Assembly (NCBI RefSeq): GCF_013366925.1
Contig: NZ_JAALDK010000001.1
Location: forward strand, 3,651,165-3,715,164
Length of the DNA stretch: 64,000 bases
Source of the DNA: Paraburkholderia youngii
GTDB lineage: Bacteria; Pseudomonadota; Gammaproteobacteria; Burkholderiales; Burkholderiaceae
Reading direction: 5' to 3'
Shown here: positions 43,547 to 52,365 of the stretch, piece after piece
Layout of the letters: each line of letters starts with the position of its first letter
How positions within the stretch are numbered: the stretch's first letter is position 1
Notes under the pieces: generated by a model
What the model was told of the DNA's origin: nothing
Database searches by the model: none
What the model saw: only the letters and a program-made list of their open reading frames with translations
Program-made: the position numbers and the translations under genes

Positions 43547-46192
43547 CTAGGACGTCGCTTCGGTGTGATCGAGCCATTGCGCGAACTCGTGCCGCAACTG
43601 CGCGATATCGAGCGGCTTGCCGAGGAGCCGCGCACCCGGAATCGCCGCCCCGATCTCCGCGCTGCGACCGTAGCCCGACACTAGCAGCACGCGGATTGCG
43701 GGCTGCACTTGCCGCACGGCGCGCGCGAGTTCATCGCCGGACATACCGGGCAGCGTGAGGTCGGTCAACAGCACGTCGTAGTGTTGCGTGTTCGCGAGCG
43801 GCAGCGCTGCTTCCGCGCTCGCGACCGCGGTGCACGCGAGACCTAGCGCGCCGAGCAGTTCGCCAAGCGCCTCGCGCGATTCGGTGTCGTCCTCGACGAA
43901 CAGCACGCGTGCGGCTTCCTGGGCCGCCTTTTGCGGCCTTTTCTTCGGCTCTTTTTTCGACGTTTTCTGCGGCGCCTTCGTCGCGCCATACGTGTTGACG
44001 GTTTCGTACGCCGCGGGCGGAACGCATGCGGCGATACGCGCTTCTCGCATCTCGGCCGCGCGGTCCGCGCGGGTGGCGCCCGCGCGTAGAACGGTACGCA
44101 CCAGACGGGCGAGATCGTCGCGCCGGTACGGCTTCGACAGCAGCGTGATGCCCGCGTCGAGCTTGCCGTGGTGGACGATTTCGTCGCGCGTATAGCCCGA
44201 TGTGAACAGCGTGGGCAGCGGCGGCGTGCGCGCGGCCGCGCGTTGCGCGAGTTCGACGCTCTTCAGCTTGCCGGGCATCACGACGTCGGTGAACAACAGA
44301 TCGATCGGCATGTCGCTGTCGATGAACTCGAGCGCCGCGTCGCCATTCGACGCGGTCAGCACCTTGTAGCCGAGCTGCGCGAGCATTTCGACCGCGGTCA
44401 GCCGCACGTCGGCATCGTCCTCGACGACGAGTATCGTTTCGCCGCCGCCAACCGACGCCGCGGTGCCGTCGACGGTCTCCGGCGTCTCCGCCTCGCAGCA
44501 GCGCGGAAACAACAGCGACACGGTCGTGCCGCGTCCCACTTCGCTTTCGATCGACACCTGTCCGCCGCTTTGTCGCGCGAAGCCGAACACCATGGACAGG
44601 CCAAGGCCGGTGCCGTGGCCGTCGGGCTTGGTCGTGAAGAACGGTTCGAACACGTGTTGCAGGACTTCGGGCGGCATCCCCGAACCGGTGTCGGCAACCG
44701 AGAACTCCACGTATTCGCCGGGCGACAGGTCGGGTTTGCCGCGGCAGAACGCGGCGTCGAGCGTGCGGTTGGTCGCGCGCACGGTGAGCACGCCGTCGGT
44801 GCGCATCGCGTCGCGTGCATTGATCGCGAGATTGAGCAGCGCGTTTTCGAGCTGATTGCGATCGACCTGCACGTTCCACAGATCGTCGCTGAGCACCGTG
44901 TCGATCCGCACCGTTTCGCCGAGCGCGCGGTGCAGCATCTCGCTCATGCCGGTCAGCAGGCGGCGCGGATTCAGCACGGTCGGCGACAGCGGCTGACGCC
45001 GCGCGAACGCGAGCAGATGCGCGGCGAGCTTCGCGCCGCGTCTGACGGCATCGGTCGCGGCGGATAGACGCCGCTGTGTGACGGGGTTGTCGTCGGCGTC
45101 GGCGGCGAGCATCTGCAGATTGCCGTTGATCACCTGCAGCACGTTGTTGAAGTCGTGCGCGACGCCGCCCGTCAGGCTGCCGATCGCTTCCATCTTCTGC
45201 GCCTGGCGCAGCTGCTCCTCGGCGAGCGCGCGCGCCGCGATCGAATCGGCGACGCGCTGTTCGAGTGTTTCGGTCAGCTGAAGAAGCTGCTGTTCGGCGA
45301 TCTTGCGCTCGTGAATGTCGATCAGCACGCCCGGAAAGCGCGTTGGTTCGCCGTGTTCGTCGAACTGGCAGCGGCCGTTCGCCTGCACCCACATATAGCC
45401 GCCGCCGGGACGCCGGATCCGGTACTCGGCGCGAAACGGCTCGCCGCTGCGGATCGCTTCGGCGGTCAGGCGGTCGTTGAGCTCCCGGTCGTCGGGATGG
45501 ATGATCTGCGTGGACGCATCGCGCGTGACGCCTTTCGACGCTGTATCGCGCCCAAATGAAAAGGTGCGCGCGAAGCGTTCGTCGCCGGTAACCTCGCCCG
45601 TGCGCACGTCGAGCACCCAGGTGCCGAGCACCGCGCCGGTGTTCAGTGCAAGTTGCAGGCGTTCGTTGGTCTCGTGCAGTTCGGTTTCGGCTTGCTGGCG
45701 CAGGCGCTCGGTGAGCACGCGCCCGGTGGTTTCGACGACCATCGAGAGCACACCGGCCGGCGCGCCGCTATCGCCCGCGACCGGGCTGTAGTACAGATCC
45801 ATCCACACGTCTTCCGGCTTGCCGTCGCGCAGCAGCACGAGCGCCTTGTCGCGATACGACAGCGTGCCGCCAGCGAGACAGGTGGCCATTACGTGACGAT
45901 TGAACTCGGCGACTTCGGGCCAGCCGTCTTCGACTGGACGGCCGAGCAGATACGGATGCCGGCCGCTCGCGAAGACCGCATAGGCGTCGTTGTAAATCAT
46001 GTAGCCGGGCTCGTCCCACAACAGCACGAGCGGCATCGGCGACGCGAGCATCGTCAGGACCGTCGAGGTCAGACTGCGCTGCCAGTTTTCGATCGCGCCG
46101 AGGCTGGTCGCGCGCCAGTCGAATTCGCTGATGCGTCGCGCCATCTCGCCGCGCCAGCCGGCGCAGCCGTAGTCTTGTGCCGGAAAAGGCAT
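43547..46192 (-). CDS. hybrid histidine kinase: PAS-PAS-HisKA-HATPase-REC-REC
   Basis: An 881-residue soluble hybrid kinase without transmembrane helices. Two PAS-like domains occupy about residues 20-170 and 180-310 ('YRIRRPGGGYMWVQANGR' is a PAS_3 signature). The H-box is 'GGVAHDFNNVLQVINGNLQ', followed by 'LLNLAINARDAM' and 'FTTKPDGHGTGLGLSMVFG'. Two receivers follow: 'LVVEDDADVRL...DVVMPG' and 'LFVEDDTESRE...DLTLPGMSG', joined by a linker rich in Lys, Pro and Ala. The first PAS domain lies in the pattern seen in blue-light or redox kinases, but no flavin cysteine was found. ATG 46192 has GGTGGAG upstream. No output gene is adjacent. Confidence 0.88.
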   Translation of the reverse strand: MPFPAQDYGCAGWRGEMARRISEFDWRATSLGAIENWQRSLTSTVLTMLASPMPLVLLWDEPGYMIYNDAYAVFASGRHPYLLGRPVEDGWPEVAEFNRHVMATCLAGGTLSYRDKALVLLRDGKPEDVWMDLYYSPVAGDSGAPAGVLSMVVETTGRVLTERLRQQAETELHETNERLQLALNTGAVLGTWVLDVRTGEVTGDERFARTFSFGRDTASKGVTRDASTQIIHPDDRELNDRLTAEAIRSGEPFRAEYRIRRPGGGYMWVQANGRCQFDEHGEPTRFPGVLIDIHERKIAEQQLLQLTETLEQRVADSIAARALAEEQLRQAQKMEAIGSLTGGVAHDFNNVLQVINGNLQMLAADADDNPVTQRRLSAATDAVRRGAKLAAHLLAFARRQPLSPTVLNPRRLLTGMSEMLHRALGETVRIDTVLSDDLWNVQVDRNQLENALLNLAINARDAMRTDGVLTVRATNRTLDAAFCRGKPDLSPGEYVEFSVADTGSGMPPEVLQHVFEPFFTTKPDGHGTGLGLSMVFGFARQSGGQVSIESEVGRGTTVSLLFPRCCEAETPETVDGTAASVGGGETILVVEDDADVRLTAVEMLAQLGYKVLTASNGDAALEFIDSDMPIDLLFTDVVMPGKLKSVELAQRAAARTPPLPTLFTSGYTRDEIVHHGKLDAGITLLSKPYRRDDLARLVRTVLRAGATRADRAAEMREARIAACVPPAAYETVNTYGATKAPQKTSKKEPKKRPQKAAQEAARVLFVEDDTESREALGELLGALGLACTAVASAEAALPLANTQHYDVLLTDLTLPGMSGDELARAVRQVQPAIRVLLVSGYGRSAEIGAAIPGARLLGKPLDIAQLRHEFAQWLDHTEATS

Positions 46193-46511
46193 GCAGCGCT
46201 CCACCTGAATTCACGTCGAAAATGGTCGGCTCGGGACCGAAGCTTCGCAGGCTTCGCGCAGCCTCGCGAGCTGCAATTATTGTATGGCACATCGCCATAC
46301 CGTTGATGCTTCGCGGACGCTATTCGGGGTTTTGCCGGGTAAGCAGCCATGTCCGAAAACGTACCGATTCGGCACGTGGTTCGATGCACGGGCAACATTT
46401 ACCGCGAAGTGCGTTTGCTGCACAGCGAAAGCGGAAGAAGCGCCCGCATTTCCGGCGTGGATCGATACGCGCCGTACGCGCTATGCGAGGGATGCGAATG
46501 AAACTGAGGCG
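46193..46511. other. 319-base gap between the hybrid kinase and bcsC
   Basis: The 3' end of bcsC and the 5' end of the kinase gene face the same way. No hairpin with a T-run was found after bcsC. The region should hold the kinase promoter. No gene is supported. Confidence 0.5.
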
Positions 46512-49500
46512 TCAGTTGGACAACGACAGATACTGCGAAGTCAACGGCACTGGCGGGAACGGCTGCAAACCGGTCTGCTTGTTGAAGCTATAGCGCACGT
46601 ACACGGCCGCAAGCCACTCGCGATACTCATAAGCGTTGCCGAACGACGCGGTTGCGCCGACCGCGAGCTGCGGCGCGAGCTGATATTCGCCGACGCCGCT
46701 GATCGAATACGACACACCGGTCTTGCTCTGCCCCGGGTAGACGGCGGTCAGACCGTTGCCGAGGGATTGCGCGGCGGCGGCCGCGTCGCCCTGGCGCGAC
46801 GAGCCGTCGTTCAGCGGGAAGTAGTTCGACGCGTCCTCGCGATAATGCTGCACGCCGATCGAGCCTTTCACGTCGTACGTAAACAGGCCTGCGCGGCCCG
46901 ACCATTCGACCGGCAGATTCAGGATCACGTACTGCTGCGGACTGAAGTAGCCGCCCTGGCCGTATGTGAAGAACGACAGATTGCGGTTGTAGCCCATGAT
47001 CGTCGTGTTCACGCCGACCGTCAGCGTCTGGTCGGCGTCTTTCAGCAGACGCGTGTAGACGCCGCCGCCGCCCTTGACCGCGTTGTTGCTCGGCACGTTG
47101 GTGCCCATGTAGTGCTGATACGACGCGTTCACGTACAGGCCGCTCGTGTCGTCGTCCCACGTGAGGCTGGCGCGCGCGCCGGTCGATGTGACGCCGCCCC
47201 ATTCGAGGCCGGCGGCCGCATCGCGCGCGCCCGCGTACGACAGCAGGCTGTCCGTCACCGCGCGCCGCGCGACCGCGATCGAGTACGACACCTTGTCGGT
47301 GATGCCGCCGTTGTATTGCGCGCCGCCGACGATGTTGGTCTCGCGGAAGCCGATCGGCGTCACGCCGATATCGCCGCTGATGCTGCGGCTGTCGTAGCCG
47401 ACCGACAGGCCCACACCGCTCGCGGTCTGGCTGCCGTAGTTGTTGGTGCCGTTTTGCGCGGCGTTCTTTGACGAGTTGGTCGAAAGCCCCGCGCCGAAGC
47501 GCGCGAGCGTCGAGGTGCTGTTCGACGCGGTGCCGGCGTCGAGCGTGACCGGGGTCGCGCTCACGACCACGTGGCCGTTGCCCGCCTTGATGCGCCCCTG
47601 GATCGGCGCCTCGATGTCGGTGAGCGACGACAGGCCGTCCTCGCCGACGCGATTGCGGAAGATCAGGCCGCCCGACACGGTGCTCGACTGCTCGCGATTG
47701 ATCTGCGCGAGCTCTTCGGCGACGCCGAGCGTCTGCGCGTTCGCGGCGTTCGTCTGCGGGTTGTTCTGTGCGCCGCCGCCGGGCGGGTAGTACGGCTGCG
47801 CGTAGCCGGCCGGCGGTTGCGGAATGTACGGCTGCTGCGCGTAGTAGCCCTGATTCGGGTATGGCGGCTGCGGTTGATAGGGCTGCTGCTGTGGGTACGG
47901 CTGGTACGGCTGATATGGCTGATACGGCTGCGCGTAGCCCTGCTGCTGCGGATACGGCGGCGGTTGCTGCGCGTAGACCGGCGCGGGTTGGCTCGTTTTA
48001 GCGGTGCTCTTCTTCGTGTTCTTCTTTGCGCTGGCGCGTGTCGATCCGTACGGCAGCGGCGTCGTCGACGCGGCGTTGGCCTGCGCTTCGCGCGCGGCCG
48101 GCGACATCGGCCATGGTGTGGCCGCATAGCCGTCCTGCGCGCCGTAGGGCTGCTGCGGATACGCCGGCTGCTGCGCATAAGGCTGCGGCTGCGGATAACC
48201 CGCGTTGTACTGCTGCTGCGGCATCGGCTGCATGGGCGCTGGGCCTTGCCCCGGATAAGGCTGCAACGGCGCGCCCGACTGGCTCGAGCCGTAGGATTCC
48301 TGGCCGTAGCCGCCGACTTCGGCGGCGGAGCGGGGCGCTCCATACGGGGCGGCGACGGGTGCGGGCGGCGCGGCAGGCGCGTTATAAGGCGCCGCGGCGG
48401 GCGCCGTATAAGGCGCGACATACGGCGCGGGCGGAGGGGGCGGCGGATAGTTCGGCACGGTCTGCGTCGGCGAGGAAGACTGCGTATTCAGGAACGGAAG
48501 CGCGGGACGCGCGGCATGGTCGGCGTCGCTCGAAGTCGCGATCGCCGTCTTGCCTTCGAATGGATTGGTGCCCGGCAGCGGCGTCGCGCCGATCTGGCTC
48601 ATCGCCGCTTCCCAGCCGCGCGGCACGTTGCCGCCTGCGGTACGGGGCGCGTTCGCGACCAGCGGCGTATTGGCCGCGACCAGCGAGCGTTGCAGATAGG
48701 TCGACGCGAGCGACAGCTTGCCCTGGGCGCGATACATGCGGCCCACGGTCGCGAGCACGCCCGGATCGTTCGGTGCGAGGGCGAGCGCCAGGTTCGCGAG
48801 CGTTTCGGCGTAGCTGAACTGCTTCGAGCCGGCCGCGGCCGAAATCGCCGCCTGCAGCAGGCTCAGGTCGTCGGGGCGGCGCTGCAGCGCGACGCGGAAG
48901 CTCGTGAGCGCGTTGCGGTCGTCGCCCGCGCTCGCGTACATGCGGCCGAGCGCGGCCTGCAGGTCGGGGTTGTCGGGCATCGCGGCGAGCCACGGCGCGA
49001 TCACCTCGTAGGCGCTCGCGAGATCGCCGCGCAGACGTACCGCTTCAGCCTGCCGGACGACGATGCCGAGATTCAGGTTGTCGAAGTCGGTGCGCTGTTG
49101 CGGCGTCAGTTGCATGCTCTGCAACTGGCGCATCACGTTGCCGAGCTCGACCTGCTGGTTGGCCGCGGACAGAATGCCCGCGTATTGCAGCAGCAGATCG
49201 GTGTTGCCCGGCGCCGCACTCATCGCGGCGCGCACGAGACTCAGCGCACGGCTCGGATCGCCGGCCTGCTGGTACGCGCCGGCGATCACGCCGATCAGCT
49301 CGGGGTTGTTGCCGGCCACCGGCTCGGCGGCGCGCAAGGTGGCGATGGCCTGCTGCGTCTGGCCGTTCTTCGCCATGCGCGTCGCGAGATCGGCCTGCTG
49401 ATGCACCCACAGCCGATGCTGCAGCGTCGTCATCGCGTCGGTGCGCTGCGCGGGCGCAATGCGGTCGAGCTGCGCGAGACCGGTCGACCAGTCCTGGGTT

Positions 49501-51167
49501 TCCGCCGACAGCAGCGCGCTCGCGTACAGCGCATCGGTCATGTCCGGATGGGTGGCGAGCAGGCCGTCCATCATGCTGCGCGCATTCGCGACCGCGCCCT
49601 GGCGCACGTAGATGCGCGCGAGGTCGAGCCGCAGCCACGGATCGTCGGGCTTGTTCAGCAGCGCGTCCTCGAACAGGCTGCGCGCGGTGCCCAGATCGCC
49701 GCGCGCTTCGGCCGCGCGTGCCTGCGCCGCCTGCGCATCGCCGCGCAAACGGTCGATGCCGCCGACCTTCGCCTGTTGCTCCGCGTTCAGCTGATTGGCG
49801 AACTGCAGCGCCTCGTCGGCGCGGCCCTGGGCGGCGAGCGCGCCGACGAGGCCGCGAATCGCGTCGGGGTTGTCGGCCTGGCGGCGCAGCGCCATCCGGT
49901 ACGCCTGCTCGGCGCCGGCCGGGTCGCCGGTCTGAAGCAGCATTTCGCCGAGCTGCACCTGCGCGGTCACGTCCGAAGGATTCAGCGCGATTGCGCGCTC
50001 GAACAGCGCCTTCGCCTTCGCGAACTCGCCGTTGCTGCGCGCGCCGATCGCTTCGCTCGTGTAGGTCCAGTAGGTCGCGCTGTCGAGCGCGGTTTTCCAG
50101 CGCGCCGGATTGGGGCCGCGCGAGGCGCGCTCCAGGTAGTTGCGCGCGTCGGCGAAATGCTCCTGCTTCAGCGCGGCGATGCCCATGCCGCCGAGCGCGT
50201 CGGTATCGTTAGGACTGTTTGCGAGCACCGACGAGAACCTGGCGCGCGCGGTCACGATGTCGTCGCGGTCGAGCGCGGCGAAGCCCTCGGCGATCACGCG
50301 GCCGCGCGCGTCGGCGGCGGCGTTTTGCTGCGCGCGGGCGCGCGCCGCGCTGTCCTGCTGCACCATCGAGTCGAAGCGCGCCTTCACCGCGGGATCTTCA
50401 CCGGCGGTCTGGAAAAACGACTCGTACAGCGCGGCGTCGGAGGGCCGCGCATCGAGCCACAGCAGCGCCTGGCGCCAGCTCTTTTTCGCCGCCGTGCCGA
50501 CCGAGGTGTCGCCCGCGAGCTTCTGCAGCCGCGCGATACCGTCGCGTCGCGTGACGTCGCGATAGGTCAGATGCTGCGCGTACGCGAGTGCGAAGCGCGG
50601 GTCGTTCGGGTTGTCGTGCGCGAGCTGTTCGAGGCCCCGGCGCGCTTCGTCCCAGCCCTGCGGCGTCGCCGACAGCGCCTGGTAGTACTCGAGTTGCAAT
50701 TGCGGCGTGGCGGGTTTGCCGGTCAGCGCGCGCTGATACTCCTGCACCGCACTCGCGCTCTGACCGGCTTGCGCGAGCCGGCGCGCTTCGTTGATCGTCT
50801 GATCGCGCGGGCTGGTCTGGCCCAGCCGGCGGCCGAGCTCATCGAGATTCGGATAGTTCGGCGCGGCCGCCTTCAGCCGCGCGAGGTACTGCTGCGCGCC
50901 GGCGCCGTCCTTGCGGTCGGCCAGCACCATGCCCATGCCGAACAGCGCGTCGGGCTGCTTCGGATCGATGCTGAGCACCTTCTGCCAGGCCTGCTCGGCG
51001 AGATCGCCGCGCTGATGCGACTGCCAGTACTTGCCCTGATCGATCAGCACGGTGAGCGGATCCTGGGTCGCCTGCGCGAGCGCATCGGGCGCGGTCGCGG
51101 CCGCGCAGAGCACCGCGCCGACGGACAGCGCGATGCGCAGCGACGCGGCCAGAGCGTTCAATCGCAT
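46512..51167 (-). CDS. bcsC: cellulose synthase subunit BcsC, TPR and outer-membrane export channel
   Basis: A 1551-residue protein. A signal peptide ends near 'DALAQA'. About 850 residues of TPR repeats follow (for example 'DPKQPDALFGMGMVLADRK' and 'NPSDVTAQVQLGEMLLQTGD'), which form the periplasmic scaffold. The C-terminal 350 residues are the BcsC porin domain, ending in a typical outer-membrane strand with terminal aromatic/hydrophobic residues ('QYLSLSN'). Between them, about residues 900-1136, lies a long Pro/Gln/Tyr-rich segment. It exports cellulose. ATG 51167 is preceded by GGAGGG and overlaps the end of bcsZ by ten bases. Confidence 0.93.
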   Translation of the reverse strand: MRLNALAASLRIALSVGAVLCAAATAPDALAQATQDPLTVLIDQGKYWQSHQRGDLAEQAWQKVLSIDPKQPDALFGMGMVLADRKDGAGAQQYLARLKAAAPNYPNLDELGRRLGQTSPRDQTINEARRLAQAGQSASAVQEYQRALTGKPATPQLQLEYYQALSATPQGWDEARRGLEQLAHDNPNDPRFALAYAQHLTYRDVTRRDGIARLQKLAGDTSVGTAAKKSWRQALLWLDARPSDAALYESFFQTAGEDPAVKARFDSMVQQDSAARARAQQNAAADARGRVIAEGFAALDRDDIVTARARFSSVLANSPNDTDALGGMGIAALKQEHFADARNYLERASRGPNPARWKTALDSATYWTYTSEAIGARSNGEFAKAKALFERAIALNPSDVTAQVQLGEMLLQTGDPAGAEQAYRMALRRQADNPDAIRGLVGALAAQGRADEALQFANQLNAEQQAKVGGIDRLRGDAQAAQARAAEARGDLGTARSLFEDALLNKPDDPWLRLDLARIYVRQGAVANARSMMDGLLATHPDMTDALYASALLSAETQDWSTGLAQLDRIAPAQRTDAMTTLQHRLWVHQQADLATRMAKNGQTQQAIATLRAAEPVAGNNPELIGVIAGAYQQAGDPSRALSLVRAAMSAAPGNTDLLLQYAGILSAANQQVELGNVMRQLQSMQLTPQQRTDFDNLNLGIVVRQAEAVRLRGDLASAYEVIAPWLAAMPDNPDLQAALGRMYASAGDDRNALTSFRVALQRRPDDLSLLQAAISAAAGSKQFSYAETLANLALALAPNDPGVLATVGRMYRAQGKLSLASTYLQRSLVAANTPLVANAPRTAGGNVPRGWEAAMSQIGATPLPGTNPFEGKTAIATSSDADHAARPALPFLNTQSSSPTQTVPNYPPPPPPAPYVAPYTAPAAAPYNAPAAPPAPVAAPYGAPRSAAEVGGYGQESYGSSQSGAPLQPYPGQGPAPMQPMPQQQYNAGYPQPQPYAQQPAYPQQPYGAQDGYAATPWPMSPAAREAQANAASTTPLPYGSTRASAKKNTKKSTAKTSQPAPVYAQQPPPYPQQQGYAQPYQPYQPYQPYPQQQPYQPQPPYPNQGYYAQQPYIPQPPAGYAQPYYPPGGGAQNNPQTNAANAQTLGVAEELAQINREQSSTVSGGLIFRNRVGEDGLSSLTDIEAPIQGRIKAGNGHVVVSATPVTLDAGTASNSTSTLARFGAGLSTNSSKNAAQNGTNNYGSQTASGVGLSVGYDSRSISGDIGVTPIGFRETNIVGGAQYNGGITDKVSYSIAVARRAVTDSLLSYAGARDAAAGLEWGGVTSTGARASLTWDDDTSGLYVNASYQHYMGTNVPSNNAVKGGGGVYTRLLKDADQTLTVGVNTTIMGYNRNLSFFTYGQGGYFSPQQYVILNLPVEWSGRAGLFTYDVKGSIGVQHYREDASNYFPLNDGSSRQGDAAAAAQSLGNGLTAVYPGQSKTGVSYSISGVGEYQLAPQLAVGATASFGNAYEYREWLAAVYVRYSFNKQTGLQPFPPVPLTSQYLSLSN
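47760..48465 (-). repeat. Pro/Gln/Tyr-rich low-complexity segment inside bcsC
   Basis: The segment encodes about 235 residues dominated by proline, glutamine, tyrosine and alanine, including short tandem copies such as 'YQPYQPYQPYP' and 'YPQQ' runs, with a basic stretch 'SAKKNTKKSTAK' in the middle. It joins the TPR region to the outer-membrane barrel and is predicted disordered and periplasmic. Confidence 0.75.
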
Positions 51168-52354
51168 GCGGCCCTCCACGCGGGCACGAGACTGCCGGCT
51201 TCATCGAAGCGGAAGCGGCCATCGATGAACCCCGTGCCGAACAGACCCAGCACACGATCGTAGTAGACCGGTTCGCGGCCCGGCACGCTCGCGTCGAGCG
51301 CGGCGAGCCGCGTGCGCGCGAGGCCGAGGCCGTGCTCGTCGCCCAGCGTCTTGAAGTACGGCGCGAGCGCGCCCCAGTAGCTGAGCGGGCCTTCGCCGCT
51401 CGACGCGCCAGTGGTTGACGACACCTTCTCCGGCGGGAAGCCGTTCTGCGCGACCTTCGCGCGCATGCCGCCGAGCGCGCCGAGCCACGGCTTCGCGAGC
51501 GGATCGGCCGGCGACGCGAGGCCGGCCCACAGATAGACGCGGATCGCGTCGTAGCTGCCGACGTCGCCATTCTTCGGATCGACGACGAACCGGCCGTTCT
51601 GCCACGCCGCCCAGTCGGGCGCGAAGCCTTGCGGCGACACGGTTTTGACGAACTGGTAGGCGTTGTCGGCGAGCTTGGCCCACGGGCCGTCCGGCACCTC
51701 GTGCGCGAGCGCGCGCAGCACCGGCAGCGGCAGATAGCTCGGGTTCAGACGCGTGACGCTGCCGTTCCTGAAACCCTGCGCGCCCGGCAGCAGCATCGGC
51801 CCGAGGCCGGACAGATTCGCGACTTCGTCGTGCGCGATGCGCTCGGCCAGCGCCTGACCGAGCTGCGTGTAGGCGGGGTTGTGCCACAGACGGCCCGCCT
51901 GCAACAGATCGTAGGCGATCCAGAGGTCGGAATCCGATGCCGAATTCGGATCGAGCACACCGTACGAGCCGTCCGGCTTTTTGCCCCATTGCCACGCGGG
52001 CAGCCGCAGGCTCTGCGGGTCGAACTGGTTGCCCGCGAGATTCGCGCGGGTCCAGCCGAGCAGCTTGTCGAAGGTCGCCCGGTCGTTGGCGACCAGCGCG
52101 AAAAAGAGCGCGTAGGACTGGCCTTCCGAGGTGGTCTGCTGGGTCGGCGTCGAGTAGTCGATCACGCGGCCGTCGGCCTGCACGAAGCGTTGCACGAAGG
52201 TTCGCCAGGCGCTCCAGTCGCCGCAGGCGGCGCCGTTCTGCGCGGCCTGAGCGGGGCCGCTCGAAGCCGCAAGACTCGCCGACGCCGCGATGCCGATCCC
52301 GAGCGCCAGCGCAAAAGAGCTTCTTCTGTCGATCCTAAACCGCATACGAGTCAT
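51158..52354 (-). CDS. bcsZ: endoglucanase BcsZ, glycoside hydrolase family 8
   Basis: A 398-residue periplasmic cellulase of GH8. The signal peptide ends near 'GPAQAAQ'. The general acid is Glu77 in 'TTSEGQSYALFF', and the expected aspartate lies in 'GSYDAIRVYLWAG'. It trims nascent cellulose and is required for proper export in other species. ATG 52354 was chosen; an upstream ATG at 52366 overlaps the bcsB stop as TGATG. Gene order bcsB-bcsZ-bcsC is the usual one. Confidence 0.92.
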   Translation of the reverse strand: MTRMRFRIDRRSSFALALGIGIAASASLAASSGPAQAAQNGAACGDWSAWRTFVQRFVQADGRVIDYSTPTQQTTSEGQSYALFFALVANDRATFDKLLGWTRANLAGNQFDPQSLRLPAWQWGKKPDGSYGVLDPNSASDSDLWIAYDLLQAGRLWHNPAYTQLGQALAERIAHDEVANLSGLGPMLLPGAQGFRNGSVTRLNPSYLPLPVLRALAHEVPDGPWAKLADNAYQFVKTVSPQGFAPDWAAWQNGRFVVDPKNGDVGSYDAIRVYLWAGLASPADPLAKPWLGALGGMRAKVAQNGFPPEKVSSTTGASSGEGPLSYWGALAPYFKTLGDEHGLGLARTRLAALDASVPGREPVYYDRVLGLFGTGFIDGRFRFDEAGSLVPAWRAACD

Positions 52355-52365
52355 ATCCCTTTCCA

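Noticed and set aside
47760..48465. CRISPR-like repeat array
   Set aside because: The repeats are short, in frame and encode a low-complexity protein segment; there are no spacers of constant length or cas genes.
47571..51263. A 1230-codon open frame on the plus strand opposite bcsC
   Set aside because: It is the GC-rich shadow of bcsC: Arg/Ala/Gly-rich, no domain, no ribosome binding site, while the minus strand encodes a clear TPR/BcsC protein.
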